In this document: positions 28,145-39,068 of the stretch, one piece after another | Layout of the letters: every line of letters begins with the position of its first letter | Numbering within the stretch: position 1 is the stretch's first letter | Assembly: GCF_000023445.1 (NCBI RefSeq) | Contig: NC_012881.1 | Coordinates: 3,861,501-3,925,500 of the forward strand | Source: Maridesulfovibrio salexigens DSM 2638 | GTDB lineage: Bacteria > Desulfobacterota > Desulfovibrionia > Desulfovibrionales > Desulfovibrionaceae | Direction of reading: 5' to 3' | Length of the DNA stretch: 64,000 nt | Translations under genes and position numbers: made by a program | Notes under the pieces: model-generated | The model's input: only the letters and a program-made list of their open reading frames with translations | The model's database searches: none | Told to the model about the DNA's origin: nothing

Positions 28145-30805
28145 CTACACCTTAAAACCAAGAGCAGCATAAACTGCATTCATGTCCACATTCTCGCGGA
28201 CAACGGAAGCAAGGCGATCAAGCCCCTCTTCCATATTGAAAACAGACTGCACCTTGCCTAGCTTAGGCAGCCCTTTGCGGGCACGAAGGGAATCTACAAA
28301 CCAGCGCCTGAATTCATCAGCATCAAAAATACCATGCAAATAAGTTCCCCAAATCAAACCGGACTCGGAACCGAATCCCAAAACCTTGGAAATAGGAACT
28401 CCTCCGGCAATACCTTGCGGAACAATAGCTGCCCGCACTGTGGGCAAGAGAGGCTCGGTCTTACCATGATGAATTTCATAACCGACAACCTCCAGCTTGC
28501 TCTGGGAGTGCATACCCACGGTTCGGGTCAGGGTCTTTTCCGGGGCAAGGGTGGTCTGCAAAGGCAACAGTGCCAACCCTTCAGCTGAACCGCCGGATTC
28601 AATTTCATCCGGATCACTGATAAACTGCCCCAGCATCTGAAAACCGCCGCAGATGCCCACAATTACCGCCTTATCACGCAGTTCTTTCACAGCGTCTGCC
28701 AGCCCGGATTCACGCAGATGGGCAAGATCCGTGAGGGTGGATTTGCTCCCCGGAAGAATTATTGCGTCAGGAGTTCCGAGATCTTCAGGTTTATCAACCA
28801 CTCTCAAAGAAACATCCGGCTCGCCCTTAAGTGAATCAATATCAGTAAAATTGGAAATGCGCGGCAGATCAATGCAGACCACGTCAACGCAGTCTTTACG
28901 TTTGCTATCTGAACCGGATTTTTTCAAATCTTCCTTGAATGAAACAGAGTCTTCATCCGGCAAACCGAGGTTGGCGATATATGGGATAGTCCCGAGTACG
29001 GGCTTTCCGGTATGGCTCAGTGTAAAATCAAGTGCCGGGGTCAAAAGCGAAGCGTCCCCGCGAAATTTATTGAGCAGGAATCCGCAAACCAGTTCCCTTT
29101 CTTTCGGGTCCAGTAAATCCATGGTTCCGGCGAGGGAGGCAAAGACGCCGCCCCGGTCAATATCACCGGTAATGATCACCTTTGCTTCGGCATAATCAGC
29201 CATTGCCATGTTAACGATATCGTGCTGCTTGAGGTTGATCTCCGCAGGACTTCCCGCGCCTTCAATAACCATCACGTCAGCATCGCTGCTCAGAGAATCG
29301 TAAGCATCCTTAACCGCTTCAAAAGCGGTCGGCTTGTACTCCACATACTTCTGAACTTTCATATTGCCCACGGGCTTGCCCATGACAATTACCTGCGAGC
29401 CTATGTCACTCCCCGGTTTAAGGAGGACCGGATTCATACGTACATCCGGCGACATCTTACAGGCCGCAGCCTGAGTGACCTGCGCCCTGCCCATTTCCAG
29501 ACCGTCATCAGTAACGAAAGAATTAAGTGACATGTTCTGAGCTTTAAACGGAGCTACTTTAAAGCCATCTTGCAAAAAGATACGACAGAAGGCCGCAGCA
29601 AGAATTGATTTACCGGCATTGGAACAGGTGCCCTGAATCATCAGAGCCGGAGTTTTTCTGGGCTTGGGAGCGGCAACTTCCATACCGGAGAAAGAACGCA
29701 ATCCGTCAAGAAGGACCCGATTCTCTTCCTCAGTACGCACAGCAATACGGAAATAAGTGGAATCCAATCCATCAAAGTTATCGCAATGGCGAACCGCCAC
29801 ACGATTCTTGATCAGATGCTCGATGAGCCCGGAAGCATCCATGCCTACCCGTTGCACCTGACAAAGCATGAAATTGGCTTGCGACGGCAAAGCACGAATA
29901 CCGGGAACTTCCAGAATTCCCTGCGCCAGCTCTTCACGCAAACGGACCGTAGTCTCAATGGTTTTGCGCTCGTATTCCTCATCGCGTAGGCAACGCAGCC
30001 CGACCTTCTGAGCCAAGATATTCACAGACCAGCAAGGCAGCACATTTTTGATCTCCATGATGATATCAGGCGATGCAAATGCCAGCCCCAGCCGCAAACC
30101 GGGGATAGCGTAAAATTTGGTCATGGAAACAACGGTGATTACGTTGGGAGGACGTTGTCCGGCCAAACGCTGTAATCCCGGAACAAAATCGGCAAAAGAT
30201 TCATCAATCACAAACCGGGACTCAGGGTGCTTGCGGGCCAGCACCTTGAGTTCTTCAGGATCAAAGGCTGTACCGGTGGGGTTATTCGGCTGCGCCAGAA
30301 AAACTAAGGCCGGAGAAGCAGCGAGAAAAGATGAAAGGGTATCAAAATCGGGGGAAAAGGCTTTTTGCGGATCAAGAGGAATATGCTCGGTCTTCAATCC
30401 GGCAATCTTGCAGGAACGCTCATAATCCACATAACAGGGAACCGGGATAACAGCCCGCTTGAATCCGCCCACCCGCGCAATGGCCGAGATCAATTCTGAA
30501 GCACCGTTCCCGGCCACGCACTCCGTGGGCCAGACCGAAAACTTCTCGCAAGCCGCAAGGGTAAGCTCAGTACATTCAGGGTCAGGATAACGATCCACTT
30601 CGGCAAGAGCCCTGCTAACTTCCTGCTGCAACCACGCTGGAGGTCCCAGCGGATTGATATTGGCCGAAAAATCCACAATATCGGAAGAAGGACACCCAGC
30701 CCGATCCGCTAATTGGCGCAAATTACCGCCGTGGGAATATTTCCTTTTTTCAGCTTCAATTTCAGCAAGTTGTTCTTTTAAAGACTGATCGTTAAAAGAC
30801 TTCAT
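28145..30805 (-). CDS. cobQ: Fused CobD-like decarboxylase and CobQ cobyric acid synthase
   Basis: 886 residues in one frame. Residues 1-370 are a PLP aminotransferase-fold domain like L-threonine-O-3-phosphate decarboxylase ([32 protein letters not shown], and [14 protein letters not shown] with the PLP lysine). From about 385 comes cobyric acid synthase: P-loop [21 protein letters not shown], and the glutamine amidotransferase nucleophile [10 protein letters not shown]. Both domains act late in adenosylcobalamin assembly: aminopropanol-phosphate supply and amidation. No stop or start separates them. Confidence 0.93.
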   Translation of the reverse strand: MKSFNDQSLKEQLAEIEAEKRKYSHGGNLRQLADRAGCPSSDIVDFSANINPLGPPAWLQQEVSRALAEVDRYPDPECTELTLAACEKFSVWPTECVAGNGASELISAIARVGGFKRAVIPVPCYVDYERSCKIAGLKTEHIPLDPQKAFSPDFDTLSSFLAASPALVFLAQPNNPTGTAFDPEELKVLARKHPESRFVIDESFADFVPGLQRLAGQRPPNVITVVSMTKFYAIPGLRLGLAFASPDIIMEIKNVLPCWSVNILAQKVGLRCLRDEEYERKTIETTVRLREELAQGILEVPGIRALPSQANFMLCQVQRVGMDASGLIEHLIKNRVAVRHCDNFDGLDSTYFRIAVRTEEENRVLLDGLRSFSGMEVAAPKPRKTPALMIQGTCSNAGKSILAAAFCRIFLQDGFKVAPFKAQNMSLNSFVTDDGLEMGRAQVTQAAACKMSPDVRMNPVLLKPGSDIGSQVIVMGKPVGNMKVQKYVEYKPTAFEAVKDAYDSLSSDADVMVIEGAGSPAEINLKQHDIVNMAMADYAEAKVIITGDIDRGGVFASLAGTMDLLDPKERELVCGFLLNKFRGDASLLTPALDFTLSHTGKPVLGTIPYIANLGLPDEDSVSFKEDLKKSGSDSKRKDCVDVVCIDLPRISNFTDIDSLKGEPDVSLRVVDKPEDLGTPDAIILPGSKSTLTDLAHLRESGLADAVKELRDKAVIVGICGGFQMLGQFISDPDEIESGGSAEGLALLPLQTTLAPEKTLTRTVGMHSQSKLEVVGYEIHHGKTEPLLPTVRAAIVPQGIAGGVPISKVLGFGSESGLIWGTYLHGIFDADEFRRWFVDSLRARKGLPKLGKVQSVFNMEEGLDRLASVVRENVDMNAVYAALGFKV

Positions 30806-30964
30806 ACGCTCTCTCCGTTGGATGAAGGAAATTTTATATTCAAGTTATAACTGGAAATGTAACCGGATTCAAATAAGACTTTAAATTTCACACTGGCGAA
30901 ACAAAATAAAGCCGTATAACATCAAGAAAAATCAAACACATCGGTCCAAATAGGGAGAGACACC

Positions 30965-31333
30965 ATGAAGTATCAAGCCATCAATTTCAAGGATAAACTT
31001 TCGAAATTCCAAGAACATTGGTCTCCACGCGTAATTGCGGAAATGAACGATTACCAGTTCAAACTGGCCAAGCTGAAAGGGGAATTCGTCTGGCACGACC
31101 ACAAAGATACGGATGAAACATTCATGGTCATCGAAGGAGAACTGGATATCCTCTTCCGGGATGGAAAAGTAACCCTTAATGCCGGAGAAATGTACGTGAT
31201 CCCCAAAGGGGTAGAACACAAACCTGTTGCTGAAAAAGAATGCAAGGTCATGCTCATTGAGCCGCGCGGAGTTGTGAACACCGGCGATGCTGATGGCGGG
31301 AAACTTACTGCTGAGAATGATGTTTGGATTTAA
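30965..31333 (+). CDS. Cupin-domain protein
   Basis: 122 residues forming one small cupin barrel. Metal-binding motif 1 is [20 protein letters not shown] (H-x-H-x6-E) and motif 2 [15 protein letters not shown] (H). Such small cupins serve as sugar isomerases, dioxygenases or binding proteins. Nothing here decides which. AGGGAGAG upstream supports the start. It converges with a glycosyltransferase gene 14 bases away. Confidence 0.85.
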   Translation: MKYQAINFKDKLSKFQEHWSPRVIAEMNDYQFKLAKLKGEFVWHDHKDTDETFMVIEGELDILFRDGKVTLNAGEMYVIPKGVEHKPVAEKECKVMLIEPRGVVNTGDADGGKLTAENDVWI

Positions 31334-31347
31334 GGGGCATAAAAAAA

Positions 31348-32430
31348 CTACTTAAGCTTAAACACTCCAGCCACTTGGTTCAGCAGCTGATTACTATCAG
31401 TTTTGATTAGTGATGGCGGAGGACATTCTCTTTGCACGACCTGCATCAATAATCGCGGAATCTCCGTCAGCCCCTGGTACTCATAGACCCCATCACGTCC
31501 CCCGTAACTTCTAGCGGCATGTTGACTTGAAACGACAGGAATTCCGGCACGCAATAATTCGGGAATTTTGGTTAAGGCCCCAGCTCCGACATCCTGATGC
31601 AACACACAGGCACTGCACTCAGTCAAAAGAGCTTCTAATCCGGAGTCATCGACTCCCCCAACAACATTAACGGTTTCTGGCACATTTTCCCGACCAAAAA
31701 AACGTTCCACACCAAACCCAACCAGCACAAGAGGCTGACTTCCCCCGGTAATTGCTGTCCAATTATCTACAAGTTTTTTCATTCCAAATAATGTAGGAGG
31801 GTTGTAGGCAGTCCCCATACAAAGGCAATAGCTTTTCTTTGATTTGCGTCGGGCAATACGAATTTTTGCCAATTGAGTTTCGTTGTCTTCAGATGGGAAA
31901 TACGGATAATTATAGCATTGCGCTCCCATATTCCTAAGCAACCATGCATCCTCACGGGCAATGGTCACACACAAAGCAGAGCTTGCCACAACATTCACTT
32001 CCTCATGCAACAAATCCCATTGCGCTTCGACTTGCAGAGAACGTGGTAGAAAGGACTCAATATTGTGTATGACTGAGACCACTGGGATATCCCTTTTCGC
32101 AAGGGCCTTTACTGTTAGTGGAAAAAAGACAGGGTCATCTATAACTGCCCCTTTGATATCAGCTCCTTCCACTGCTTTAGATAGAGACTTATCCAAGCCT
32201 AGCTGTGAGGCAATGTGTCCATTAAAACCATAAAGCGAATCAAAATCCTGATCAGTAGAGAACAATGCAGAAGTCAGTTCAGTTGCCGGACTATGCGCAT
32301 AAAAAGAAAGATCGGCAAGCTCAACTCCAATATCTGCAAAAACAGAAGCCATCTGCCTTGTCCGTCTGTTCCCGCCGTGTCCGCCGGAGATTGCAGCAAA
32401 TCTTGTTATGTATGGATACTGAGGTAACAT
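31348..32430 (-). CDS. Glycosyltransferase-like protein (GT4 type)
   Basis: 360 residues with a GT-B-like layout: an N-terminal SGGHGGNRRTRQMASVFADIG segment, a middle region SVIHNIESF with AREDAWLLRNMGA, and a C-terminal part with GGVDDSGLEALLTECSACVLHQDVGAGALTKIPELLRAGIPVVSS, typical of donor-binding halves. The family assignment is by pattern and not strong. It ends with the start of the downstream gene unrelated; the next minus-strand gene upstream is a SPASM radical SAM protein 15 bases away, probably the same operon. Confidence 0.7.
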   Translation of the reverse strand: MLPQYPYITRFAAISGGHGGNRRTRQMASVFADIGVELADLSFYAHSPATELTSALFSTDQDFDSLYGFNGHIASQLGLDKSLSKAVEGADIKGAVIDDPVFFPLTVKALAKRDIPVVSVIHNIESFLPRSLQVEAQWDLLHEEVNVVASSALCVTIAREDAWLLRNMGAQCYNYPYFPSEDNETQLAKIRIARRKSKKSYCLCMGTAYNPPTLFGMKKLVDNWTAITGGSQPLVLVGFGVERFFGRENVPETVNVVGGVDDSGLEALLTECSACVLHQDVGAGALTKIPELLRAGIPVVSSQHAARSYGGRDGVYEYQGLTEIPRLLMQVVQRECPPPSLIKTDSNQLLNQVAGVFKLK

Positions 32431-32445
32431 TATTTTACTTTAGGT

Positions 32446-33318
32446 TTAGGGAGCATAAAATCCCGTACACCCCTTACACAACTCCAGCTCATCCTTACGC
32501 CCTTCCTTGAATGCCCGGATCATTTCCAGACGGGTGGGATGAGCGGCAAGTTCTTCTAGGGTGCTTTCCAGCACAGAGCCGAATACGCCTCGCTCGTTGA
32601 GATCATTGCAGCAGACCGTGACTTTGCCCTCGGGCAGGACGACCAGATTCTTTTGCAGCAGGAAGCAGACCTCGCCTACACGCTGCTCGGCAATCACCTG
32701 ATAGCCGCTGTCATCAACGCCGAGATCGACACTGCCGTCCCAATTATGCGGATTACGCACGCTGACCTTATCCGCCAATTGAAGGAGTGCAGCAAATTCC
32801 GGGGCCATTCCGCCATCGGGAAGACCTTCTGCCGGGATCATACAAATTATCTCAGTCTGCACAGGTTCCTTGGCGCGGCGATTGATCTCCATAAAAGCCT
32901 CAACATTTCGCCGAACAACTTCCCACTTTGCTCCTTTGCGAATTGATTCAAATGCAGCAGGAGAACCACCGTCAATACTGAAACGGACCTGTGTAACCGC
33001 CCTGCTACGGCAGATTTGTTCGGAAACTTTGGGAGTAAGCAGCATGCCGTTGGTCAAGAGACCGATGGTTACCGACGAAGGGATGGAAGGGCGGTGACGG
33101 CGGATTACGGAAAGCATCCCCGGTAAATCGGGATGCAGAAGGGTTTCACCGCCATTATGCAGGTCGATACGCCGCAAATTCTTGAAAACCCCTGAGCCCA
33201 GCTCCTGCATGACCTTTTCAAGCACTTCGCGAGGCATGATCTTCCGTTCCTTCCCATGGTCCAACGCACACCACTTGCAACGCAGGTTACAGGAAGAATT
33301 AAACTCCAAATTAAACAT
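32446..33318 (-). CDS. Radical SAM / SPASM domain protein
   Basis: 290 residues from ATG 33318 (MFNLEFNSSCNLRCKWC); the in-frame start 24 bases earlier is less likely. The radical SAM cluster motif is C-N-L-R-C-K-W-C (CX3CX2C). HNGGETLLHPDL and RFSIDGG are barrel motifs. The C-terminal SPASM-like part has VTVCCNDLNERGVFG and LCKGCTGFY cysteines for a second cluster. Substrate is unknown. Co-located with a glycosyltransferase, as are several SPASM proteins of surface-sugar islands. Confidence 0.88.
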   Translation of the reverse strand: MFNLEFNSSCNLRCKWCALDHGKERKIMPREVLEKVMQELGSGVFKNLRRIDLHNGGETLLHPDLPGMLSVIRRHRPSIPSSVTIGLLTNGMLLTPKVSEQICRSRAVTQVRFSIDGGSPAAFESIRKGAKWEVVRRNVEAFMEINRRAKEPVQTEIICMIPAEGLPDGGMAPEFAALLQLADKVSVRNPHNWDGSVDLGVDDSGYQVIAEQRVGEVCFLLQKNLVVLPEGKVTVCCNDLNERGVFGSVLESTLEELAAHPTRLEMIRAFKEGRKDELELCKGCTGFYAP

Positions 33319-33384
33319 TGTAATCAATTCAGCATATAACATAACCAGACGTATTATACTAACATGCGTAACTTTAGAAGTTTT

Positions 33385-34485
33385 TTATTCGACCTTACAG
33401 CGCCTACGGGCAGTAATGAACTTGGGATGAGCGTCCGGTAACAGCTTGGAGTAAATGCTAAACGCTCTGCGGCACAGCTCGGCAGCTTCTTCATGGGCTC
33501 CTGTTTTCCGCTTACACTGGGCCACACGGGTGCAGCCATCAGCAACAGGAACAGACTCTTCTCCATAAATGGATACCGCCGCCGCTAGCGCGGATTCATA
33601 GAGGGGCAGGGCCTCATTAAATTTGTTGGAATGCATGAAGACATCGCCCAATCCGGTCTGGCATTTACTAATAATACTCCGGGTACACTCATGAGTGTCG
33701 CAAGCCATACCCAAGCCCTGCTTGAACAAGGCTTCTGCCTGCCAATAGTCTTCAATGATCAGAGCAAGCTGGCCAGCTTCATAGATGTGAACGACCCCGG
33801 CCTTACCGGTCTCGATCCCCTTAACCAGAGCATCCATAGCTGCATCGTAATCAAGATCATTCTTAGCCAGCAACCCCAGATGAAAATAAGCATCAGCTTC
33901 ACGCCTTGCATAAGCTTTCCGCTTTACGCCGGACTCTTCTGCAATTCTGGTCCAGATGGAGCGCGCCTCTGCACTATCCCCTGAAGCGAGCATGGATTCG
34001 GCGGATTCGATCTCAGTTTCAGATACCCATCCGCGCAAAATCTCCAGTTCTTCAGCAAGACCGGTAATTGCTTTTAGCGAATCAGCATACCCTGTCTCGA
34101 CAAAAAGCAACCTCTGCTCTGCTTCTTTAAGAGCTGCGGATATTTTACGGGATTCCGGTGAATCGGCATCACGAAGCAACTGCAAATCAACTTTTAATTC
34201 CGCCACCTTATCACGCAGGTCTTCTTCGTATTTTTTAAGAGTAAAATCGGACTTACCGCTACCGGGCATCTTGGGCTTCAAGACAGAAAAATACACGATA
34301 ACCACAGCAATGCCTGCAACAGCAAAAGCAATAATTATAAGCTTGCCTTCCGGAGTAATAGCCTCCCACCATTTGTCTGAATCTGCTGCTGCGGAAGCAA
34401 ATACATTCATTACGCCGGCACAGAGAATTCCCATTACTGCAAGGCACAAGGCAAGTATCAATTTTCTGTCAGTGAATAGTTTCAT
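33385..34485 (-). CDS. Membrane-anchored TPR protein
   Basis: 366 residues from ATG 34485, preceded by AGGAGG; the longer frame upstream is not needed. Two hydrophobic segments at the N-terminus (about 8-30 and 48-70), then a coiled coil (KKYEEDLRDKVAELKVDLQLLRD), then tetratricopeptide-like helices including YFHLGLLAKNDLDYDAAMDALVKG and ALPLYESALAAAVSIYGEES. The TPR part suggests protein-protein contacts. No partner is apparent from the neighbours. Confidence 0.8.
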   Translation of the reverse strand: MKLFTDRKLILALCLAVMGILCAGVMNVFASAAADSDKWWEAITPEGKLIIIAFAVAGIAVVIVYFSVLKPKMPGSGKSDFTLKKYEEDLRDKVAELKVDLQLLRDADSPESRKISAALKEAEQRLLFVETGYADSLKAITGLAEELEILRGWVSETEIESAESMLASGDSAEARSIWTRIAEESGVKRKAYARREADAYFHLGLLAKNDLDYDAAMDALVKGIETGKAGVVHIYEAGQLALIIEDYWQAEALFKQGLGMACDTHECTRSIISKCQTGLGDVFMHSNKFNEALPLYESALAAAVSIYGEESVPVADGCTRVAQCKRKTGAHEEAAELCRRAFSIYSKLLPDAHPKFITARRRCKVE

Positions 34486-34581
34486 ATTGCCACCCTCCTG
34501 CGGCGCGGGATTATTTATTACCTTAAATAATACCAGAGCAGGGAAGGTAGTCAATGGGAGTTGGATAAAACCATCTTATCT

Positions 34582-36858
34582 TTATCTTGAATATTTAATC
34601 AGAAGCTTCTCAACATCACCAATCTGTGTGGGTTTGGACAAATAGTCATTTATACCCGAAGCAAGAAAATCTTCTTTATCCCCTGCCATGGCGTATGCGG
34701 TGCATGCTATGATTGGAATCTCTTTAGCAGCCTCTCCACCCTCTCCGCCACGGATCCGGTGAGCGGCTTCAAGCCCACCCATTTTCGGCATCTGGATATC
34801 CAGAAAAATCAAATCAAACTTTATTTCCCCAGCACCCAGAATATTTATAACTTCACAGCCGTCACTAGCAACAGAGACATTACATCCATATTGCTCCAGA
34901 AAACTCTTAAGCGTAAGCAGGTTTACCTTTTCATCTTCGGCAACAAGAACCTCAAATTCCTTAATAGAATTTTTATCCCAAAGAGGAAGTTTTTCATCTG
35001 CAACGGAACGTTGCTCAGCAGCTTCAAAATCCAAAGAAAAACAAATCGATGTTCCAACATTAATCTCACTGCTTATGGAAAGAGTTCCACCCATCAATTC
35101 CAAAAGCTGCTTTACAATAGCAAGGCCTAAACCTGCTCCCTCATAATTTCGAGTTCTGCTGGTCTCTATCTGAGTAAATGAATTAAAAATTGAATCGAGC
35201 TTACTGTCCTCAATCCCGATTCCTGAATCCGAAACAGAAAACAAAATGTGATAACTACCATTCTGATTACGATCCAGAAGATATGCTTCCACTAAAACGA
35301 ACCCTGAATCGGTGAACTTCAAAGCATTACCAATCAAATTATTAAATATCTGATGCAGACGATTAATATCGCCAATCATTGTTTTCGGAACATTCCCTGC
35401 AATCTCAACACGCAGATCAATATTTTTCTGGATGGCTGCCGGCTTAAAAAGTGCCTGAACAGAATTCAAAGCATTATGTAGATCAAATTCAGCATCAACT
35501 ATTTGCAAATGCCCGGATTCAATTCTTGTAATATCAAGTATGTCGCCCAAAAGTTTATTTAAGCGCTTACAAGATTCCATTGCGAATCCGCATTGCTCTT
35601 CCTGCTTCTGATTCATTTCGCCCATGCGCATCAATTGCAGCATGCCCATAATTCCATTTAAGGGAGTTCGGATTTCATGAGACATATTTGCCAGAAACTC
35701 CGACTTTGCAATATTTGCTGATTCAGCTTCCAGCTTGGCTGCAATGAGTCTTTCCTCTGATTTTTTACGTTCCAGAACCAAGGCAACGTTTTTACTGAAC
35801 AAAGAAAGGATATCAATATCCTCTTCGGACCACTTCCGATGCTCAAGCACTGAATCAAAGCCGACAAACCCGACAAGCTGATCATAGAAATAGATGGGTT
35901 CAATAAGCACAGACCATATATCTTGAACTTGGAGGATAGCTTTATCCGGTAAGTCATCAGGGAGCGCTGATACATCGGGGATGTAATAAGATTCTCTTTT
36001 ACAAAGAGTTTCCCAAAGAAGGGAACCGGACTCTACTAAATCTATATTCTGTAATTCCTGAATTTGCGGTTCTATGTTTTCTGCGCACCACTCATGGGTA
36101 TTATCGCAAATAGAACTGTTGCCCCGCATAAGAAATATATAGGCTCTACCCACTCCGGTAAAAAGGCATATCTTTTTTAAAGCCTCTGTGAGCCCTCTAT
36201 CGATATCTCCCACAGATAAATTTAGAAAATCAGAGGCAACATTACTGACCAGATTTTCAAAAACGATACGTCTGGAAAGTAAATTTTCAGCTTCTTTCCT
36301 TTTAGTAATATTAAGTACGGTAAAAGAGACTCCTTTTGACCAGTCATTGCAGTCCAGAGGTTTTGAACTCAAAATGACATGTATGATTTTACCGTCTTTT
36401 CGTTGGAATCTAGTCTCAACTGAACCGATCCCTTTCTCTCTTATCTGGGCATATTTATATTTACTGACTAAATCAAAATCAGCATCGCTGGGATAAACAA
36501 CACGTGAGGATTTCCCGATCAATTCTTCTCTGGAATAACCTGTCATTTCGCATAAGAAGTCATTCACTTCCTGAAAAATACGATCAACAACGACCCCTAT
36601 CCCTATGGGGGCTGCAGACAAAACGGTTTGCAGCTGAACATCACGTGCTTCTAGAATTTCCTTTACCTTTCGCTGCTTATGAAGAAACAAAGTATAAGAA
36701 TAGAAAGCACACCCCGTCATAGCTCCAAAAATCAATGGAACCAAAAAGGACTGCGGTACTAAAGGCCAACCCATTAAATACTTATGGGTAGCGGAAAGCA
36801 GACATAAGACTGCAGCACCGCAAATGGCCGCTAAGATTAAGCGAAATAGAAACAACAT
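34582..36858 (-). CDS. Hybrid sensor histidine kinase (PAS-GAF-HisKA-HATPase-REC)
   Basis: 758 residues. Two N-terminal membrane helices (about 5-22 and 35-55), PAS (about 80-195), GAF (about 205-365), HisKA with [11 protein letters not shown], ATPase with [19 protein letters not shown] and [12 protein letters not shown], and a C-terminal receiver (640-755) with phospho-acceptor in [14 protein letters not shown] full phosphorelay start with an attached receiver but no output domain, so a phosphotransfer protein elsewhere is expected. It is divergent from the inserted NTPase gene. Confidence 0.95.
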   Translation of the reverse strand: MLFLFRLILAAICGAAVLCLLSATHKYLMGWPLVPQSFLVPLIFGAMTGCAFYSYTLFLHKQRKVKEILEARDVQLQTVLSAAPIGIGVVVDRIFQEVNDFLCEMTGYSREELIGKSSRVVYPSDADFDLVSKYKYAQIREKGIGSVETRFQRKDGKIIHVILSSKPLDCNDWSKGVSFTVLNITKRKEAENLLSRRIVFENLVSNVASDFLNLSVGDIDRGLTEALKKICLFTGVGRAYIFLMRGNSSICDNTHEWCAENIEPQIQELQNIDLVESGSLLWETLCKRESYYIPDVSALPDDLPDKAILQVQDIWSVLIEPIYFYDQLVGFVGFDSVLEHRKWSEEDIDILSLFSKNVALVLERKKSEERLIAAKLEAESANIAKSEFLANMSHEIRTPLNGIMGMLQLMRMGEMNQKQEEQCGFAMESCKRLNKLLGDILDITRIESGHLQIVDAEFDLHNALNSVQALFKPAAIQKNIDLRVEIAGNVPKTMIGDINRLHQIFNNLIGNALKFTDSGFVLVEAYLLDRNQNGSYHILFSVSDSGIGIEDSKLDSIFNSFTQIETSRTRNYEGAGLGLAIVKQLLELMGGTLSISSEINVGTSICFSLDFEAAEQRSVADEKLPLWDKNSIKEFEVLVAEDEKVNLLTLKSFLEQYGCNVSVASDGCEVINILGAGEIKFDLIFLDIQMPKMGGLEAAHRIRGGEGGEAAKEIPIIACTAYAMAGDKEDFLASGINDYLSKPTQIGDVEKLLIKYSR

Positions 36859-36956
36859 GAACCCTCCAAAAGAAATCCTATCACCCTTCAGTCGACTATT
36901 TCAACTATAACATAATATGCCATCCTTTTTACCCTCCCCAAATGCAAACGGTCTTT

Positions 36957-37025
36957 CCAAAAAAACTAAAGCCCCGGTACAAACGTACCGGGGCTTTCAT
37001 GTATCCAGATTTCAACTGTGTGCGC
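36957..37025. repeat. 69-bp direct repeat, left copy (duplicated lepB terminator)
   Basis: Matches 39000-39068 at 67 of 69 positions by eye. It contains the stem AAAGCCCCGGTAC-AAAC-GTACCGGGGCTTT, a perfect 13-bp hairpin, then CATGTATCCAGATTTCAACTG. The two copies are 2043 bases apart and bracket the KAP-like NTPase gene. Here the hairpin lies between divergent promoters, where a terminator has no obvious use. Its right end falls in a 14-bp palindrome TGTGTGCGCACACA (37017-37030). Confidence 0.92.
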
Positions 37026-37099
37026 ACACACTTCCTTGAAGAATAGAGTCTCCGTATGTTACCTGAAATGCAAAATAAATATAAAGACGGAGGTCTAGC

Positions 37100-38980
37100 A
37101 TGCCGAACCAACATATCAAAGAATATTTGGACTACTACATACAATCGAAAAATCCCGAACATGCAGTCATGATTAATGGAGCGTGGGGTTCAGGGAAAAC
37201 GTGGTTTATCAAAGACTATGTAGATAACTACGAACAGCCGGAAGACGAAATCAAATTCGTTCACGTCAGTCTGTACGGCCTGAAGACAACAGAAGACATA
37301 GATAACGAAATTTTTCGGCAAGCTTTTCCTGTTTTGTCTTCCAAGCCCATGGTTATTGGTAAGGCCGTTGCCAAGGGATTTATACGAGGTTTTCTGAAAA
37401 TTGATTTGGATGGTGATAAACAAAATGATTTGCAATTTGATTTGAAAGAAATGGAAGGAGCATTCAGCAGCAAAGATCTAAGTTTAGATAATCTTATTTT
37501 GATATTTGATGATGTGGAACGGACATCGATTAATACGATTGAATTGCTGGGGTATATTAATAACTTTGTTGAGATTCAAAATTATAAAGCGGTGCTATTA
37601 TGCAATGAAGAAGCATTAAGAACTAAATTTGATAAAGATGAAAACCCCAATTCAACGTACAAATACCAAGAAATTATAGAAAAATTAATCGGCACTACAT
37701 TTTATATCATCTCCTCTCATTCTGAAGCCATTAAATATTTCATCAATGAAATTGAAGATTCACAAAGTAAAGTAATCTGTGAAAACAATATAAGAGTAAT
37801 AGAGAAAATTTTTTGCGAATCAGAGCATAAAAATCTTAGAGACATAAAGCGAAGCCTGTGGGGATACACCCGTTTAATGAACACTCTATGCAAAAACGAA
37901 AGAATTAAACACAACACTGAATTTCAATCACATATACTTGCCTTATTCATTATATATAGTCTTGAAAATAGAAATGAAAATTTTAAAATTGACAACATGG
38001 GTCCAATGTTTGCTGATATGAAACATGAATATTGGAATGAGGAGACTAAAATTAAACTTCATAAATATTCATCAATCAATGCAATAGATCCCTGCGTCCC
38101 ATTTGGTGTTTGGAGACACCTTCTCCTTTCAGAAGATTACCTTAGCAACGATGAGATAATTAAAAATTGCTTAACTTCTTCATACTTTGATGGAGCCAAA
38201 ACCCCTTTATGGAAAAAAATATATTTATACCACACCTTAGAAGAAGAGGAGTTTGCCAAGCTGCTAAAGATGGGTGAAGTAAAATTTAAGGCTAAAGACT
38301 TTGAAAACCACCAAGAACTTCTACATACCTTCGGAATATTTTTAAACTTAACACGAATAGGCTTCACACAGATCGGCGAGGATGAACTATTCAAATTGTC
38401 AAAAGAATACATTCAAAAAATCGCTGCGGAATATGTCTTACCCACTCCTACTAGCATCTTTGACAGTTACCAATTCATCAAAGAATTCGAAGAATATGAC
38501 AATTACGCATTCCAAAATCACGACGACCCAAAGTTCAAAAAATTAACTCATCTTATCAGCGATTTAAGACAAGAGAACATAGACAGTTTCTATGATAAAA
38601 AAGCAGAGCACTTACTAAGGACCCTCTCAAGAGATAGAGCTCTTTTCTGTAGGCAAATAGCATGTGATGATGTTGCAATTTCAATGCAAAGAGACAAAAC
38701 ACTACAGCACGTCAACATTGACGACTTTATAAATAAATTTTGTAAATTAAAAAACATTGAAAAACCACAGATTGTAAAAGCATTCTACACCCGTTACAAC
38801 GTAGAAAACGTCACAGAACTATATACTGAAACAACATGGCTTACCAAACTTAACAACAAGATAAAAACGAAAGCGACTAAATGTAGAGGTAAAATAGCTC
38901 ATATTCATTTAAAAGATTTTTCTAAAACACTTGATAATATTCTAAAAAGACTAAACGAAACCACAAATAAAATAGAGTAG
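37100..38980 (+). CDS. KAP-like P-loop NTPase, probable horizontally acquired gene
   Basis: 626 residues with strong GGAGG before the ATG. Walker A GAWGSGKT (27-34) and Walker B ILIFDDVE (133-140) are KAP/STAND-type features. The remaining 450 residues are predicted mostly helical, with no known domain recognised. No transmembrane pair of classical KAP proteins is seen. Codon use is clearly more AT-rich than in all neighbours. Single-gene cassette between direct repeats. Many KAP-like NTPases lie in phage-defence islands, so defence is a reasonable guess but not shown. Confidence 0.82.
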   Translation: MPNQHIKEYLDYYIQSKNPEHAVMINGAWGSGKTWFIKDYVDNYEQPEDEIKFVHVSLYGLKTTEDIDNEIFRQAFPVLSSKPMVIGKAVAKGFIRGFLKIDLDGDKQNDLQFDLKEMEGAFSSKDLSLDNLILIFDDVERTSINTIELLGYINNFVEIQNYKAVLLCNEEALRTKFDKDENPNSTYKYQEIIEKLIGTTFYIISSHSEAIKYFINEIEDSQSKVICENNIRVIEKIFCESEHKNLRDIKRSLWGYTRLMNTLCKNERIKHNTEFQSHILALFIIYSLENRNENFKIDNMGPMFADMKHEYWNEETKIKLHKYSSINAIDPCVPFGVWRHLLLSEDYLSNDEIIKNCLTSSYFDGAKTPLWKKIYLYHTLEEEEFAKLLKMGEVKFKAKDFENHQELLHTFGIFLNLTRIGFTQIGEDELFKLSKEYIQKIAAEYVLPTPTSIFDSYQFIKEFEEYDNYAFQNHDDPKFKKLTHLISDLRQENIDSFYDKKAEHLLRTLSRDRALFCRQIACDDVAISMQRDKTLQHVNIDDFINKFCKLKNIEKPQIVKAFYTRYNVENVTELYTETTWLTKLNNKIKTKATKCRGKIAHIHLKDFSKTLDNILKRLNETTNKIE

Positions 38981-38999
38981 ACTCCAACAATCCAGAATC

Positions 39000-39068
39000 C
39001 CAAAAAAACTAAAGCCCCGGAACAAATGTACCGGGGCTTTCATGTATCCAGATTTCAACTGTGTGCGC
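39000..39068. repeat. 69-bp direct repeat, right copy and lepB terminator
   Basis: Adjacent to the lepB stop codon, so this is probably the ancestral copy. Stem AAAGCCCCGG...CCGGGGCTTT, followed on the minus strand by TAGTTTTTTTGG, acts as the lepB terminator and would also end transcripts of the convergent NTPase gene. Two differences from the left copy (A for T, T for C in the loop region) break the inner part of the stem. Confidence 0.92.

Noticed and set aside
32446-33318. Activating enzyme for the glycyl radical enzyme
   Set aside because: It is a SPASM-type radical SAM protein 12 kb away, lacking the layout of glycyl-radical activases.
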